Assembly: GCA_019234035.1 (NCBI GenBank) | Contig: JAFALX010000236.1 | Span: forward strand, 1-7,580 | Source of the DNA: Candidatus Dormiibacterota bacterium | Lineage (GTDB): Bacteria; Chloroflexota; Dormibacteria; Aeolococcales; Aeolococcaceae | Reading direction: 5' to 3' | Length of the DNA: 7,580 nucleotides | In this document: positions 6,344 through 7,580 of the stretch, piece after piece | How the letters are laid out: every line of letters begins with the position of its first letter | Numbering within the stretch: the stretch's first letter is position 1 | Position numbers and translations under genes: made by a program | The notes under the pieces: model-generated | What the model saw: the letters and a program-made list of their open reading frames with translations, nothing else | Database searches by the model: none | What the model was told of the DNA's origin: nothing

Positions 6344-7580
6344 ATGATGTATGAGACCGGCGCGCGCCTCGACCCGTTGGCCGACCTCGAGGCGGCGGTG
6401 GCTCGCTATCGCGCTCGCCCACGCGGCGCCCGCAGCTGCGAGCAGTCGGGTGCGGAACAGAAGCGCCTGCGGCGCCTCATCGACCAGCTCGAGCTCGAGT
6501 CCGGGTCGGTCAGCCGCGAGTTCAGCGCCGGCTGGGCTGCCGAGCTCGCCGCCGATGACGAGTTCGCGCTCGATGGCTATGAGAGCCCGATGGCGTGGAT
6601 CCGGCACGAGGCCAAGGTCCCCGGCCGGGTGGTCTCCGACGGTCTCGCTGTGGCAGAGCACCGCGGGATATTGCCGGCGAGCATCGCAGCGATGGAAGCA
6701 GGTCGCATCGGGTTCGGACACCTGGTGCTGCTCGCTCGCACCGCTGCCGCCGTGGCGGAGTCACCGTCGTCGGGACCGTTCGACGAGGGCCACCTGCTGA
6801 AGCAGGCCGAGAAGCACCCGGTCAACCGCTTCCGGCGCGACTGCTCGCACGTGCGCCATGCCGTCGACGCCGCGGCGTTCCTGACTGATCACAACAACGA
6901 CGTCGAGGAGCGGTTTCTCGAGGTCTCCACGCGGGACGACGGCTGCGTGTGGCTGCGCGGCTTCCTCGATTCGGTCGGCGGCGCCAGCGTGCGCACGGTC
7001 CTCGAATCGCTGGCGCGTCGCACCGGCAAGGACGACGAGCGCCTGCGCGACCGGCGCCTGGCCGATGCGCTCGTGGAGACGGCCGAGTTCGCGCTGCAGA
7101 GCGAGGGCATCGGCGTGAGTGGCGCGCGCGCGCCACAGCTCATGCTCACCGCCAGCGTCGAGACGCTGCGCGGCATGCCTGGCGCACCGGCCGCGGAGCT
7201 CGAGTTCGCCGAACCGATCGCAGCAGAGGCCGCACGTCGCATCAGCTGCGACGCCAACGTCATCGCGGTGACCACGGACGGCGAGGGCCGCGCCATCGCC
7301 GTCGGACGCTCGCGGCGCATGCCGAACACGGCGACGCGGCGCAAGCTTGCGCTGCGCGACTGCGGCTGCGTGGTGCCGGGATGCGACCGGCCGGCATCGT
7401 GGACCGTGCCGCACCACGTCGTGCATCACGCGGACGGCGGCACCTCGGAGCTCACCAATCTCGTGCTGCTCTGGGGCCTGTTGCCGAACTCGCTGTTGTG
7501 TGAGTCAATGGGATTGGCGACCCCGAATCCAACAGACGTCTCAGTTGAGGGCCGGCAAATGATGGGCAGCAAGGAGGTGG
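6344..7580 (+). CDS. DUF222 / 13E12-repeat family HNH endonuclease-domain protein, 3' end disrupted or outside
   Basis: The frame is open from the ATG at 6344 to the window edge (412 codons). Residues up to about 230 match the DUF222 (13E12 repeat) part, for example RIGFGHLVLLARTAAAV near 120-136. Then comes the typical linker (RRISCDANV near 300, RMPNTATRRKLALRDCGC near 325-342) and an HNH core: C342 and C347, HH at 357-358, HH at 361-362, ADGG at 363-366 and NLVLL at 372-376. Family members normally continue as C-x-x-HH-x-x-x-H, supplying the last metal and catalytic ligands. Here the frame reads WGLLPNSLLCESMG, with no such motif, so homology stops near base 7473. The most likely reading is a gene cut by an insertion. 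These proteins are abundant in Actinobacteria, often in many copies, and linked to mobile DNA; their biological role is mostly unknown. A second ATG follows directly at 6347. Confidence 0.88.
   Translation, partial: MMYETGARLDPLADLEAAVARYRARPRGARSCEQSGAEQKRLRRLIDQLELESGSVSREFSAGWAAELAADDEFALDGYESPMAWIRHEAKVPGRVVSDGLAVAEHRGILPASIAAMEAGRIGFGHLVLLARTAAAVAESPSSGPFDEGHLLKQAEKHPVNRFRRDCSHVRHAVDAAAFLTDHNNDVEERFLEVSTRDDGCVWLRGFLDSVGGASVRTVLESLARRTGKDDERLRDRRLADALVETAEFALQSEGIGVSGARAPQLMLTASVETLRGMPGAPAAELEFAEPIAAEAARRISCDANVIAVTTDGEGRAIAVGRSRRMPNTATRRKLALRDCGCVVPGCDRPASWTVPHHVVHHADGGTSELTNLVLLWGLLPNSLLCESMGLATPNPTDVSVEGRQMMGSKEV
7474..7580 (+). mobile_element. Possible left end of an insertion sequence
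   Basis: From about 7473 the HNH homology ends abruptly and base composition becomes visibly less GC-rich. The stretch carries no recognisable coding of its own and ends on AAGGAGGTGG, as expected for a short IS end leading into a transposase gene on the plus strand. The segment starts GGGCCTGTTGCCGAACTC, which could be a terminal inverted repeat, but the other end is outside the window and I cannot assign a family. An alternative is an assembly junction or a degenerate 3' end of the HNH gene. Confidence 0.38.
7571..7580 (+). promoter_or_regulatory. Shine-Dalgarno at the window edge
   Basis: AAGGAGGTGG at the very end of the window is a near-perfect ribosome binding site. It predicts a plus-strand start codon within about 10 nt beyond the edge, perhaps a transposase. 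Confidence 0.5.

Noticed and set aside
1..7580. CRISPR array, tRNA, rRNA or phage genes
   Set aside because: No regularly spaced repeats, no tRNA-like cloverleaf ends and no structural phage proteins were seen on either strand.

Overview
The window is very GC-rich and carries a DUF222/13E12-type HNH gene, TANNNT-style promoter spacing and GC-rich codons. Together these suggest a high-GC actinobacterium, possibly a deep lineage such as Thermoleophilia. That placement is an inference; no rRNA or other phylogenetic marker is present.

Layout. The minus strand from about 6223 down to 1 carries a selenocysteine-dependent glycine/betaine/sarcosine reductase locus. In transcription order it reads grdE (B-component precursor-type subunit), grdB (B-component selenoprotein), grdC (C-component beta subunit), then a gene for a secreted protein of unknown function, then the first 18 codons of grdA (selenoprotein A), which runs off the left edge. 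grdE and grdB overlap by 4 nt (ATGA), and grdB and grdC are separated by 1 nt, so these three are almost certainly one transcript. The secreted-protein gene has about 190 nt upstream and about 170 nt downstream, its own Shine-Dalgarno and a strong GC hairpin after its stop. It therefore looks like a separate unit sitting inside the reductase cluster. At the right, divergent from grdE, is a plus-strand DUF222/HNH endonuclease gene. It starts with a probable leaderless promoter and loses homology near 7473, where an insertion sequence or other junction seems to interrupt it. The window ends on a strong ribosome binding site for a gene just outside.

How the genes work together. In the known pathway, the B component (GrdE plus GrdB) binds the amine substrate and transfers the carboxymethyl group to selenocysteine of GrdA. 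The C component (GrdC with GrdD) then releases it as acetyl phosphate, which gives ATP through acetate kinase. grdD, acetate kinase, thioredoxin genes and the Sec machinery are not in the window.

Main points of interest. (1) grdB contains an in-frame UGA (3903-3905) that must be read as selenocysteine, followed by a very good bacterial SECIS hairpin. A standard gene caller would cut the gene in two. (2) GrdE lacks the Asn-Cys pair that is cleaved to make the pyruvoyl group in classical B components; Gln-Tyr stands there instead. (3) GrdB has U-x-x-G-x-x-C instead of the usual U-x-x-C-x-x-C. Together, points 2 and 3 suggest a divergent reductase, with changed substrate or chemistry. (4) An exported protein gene is intercalated between grdC and grdA.
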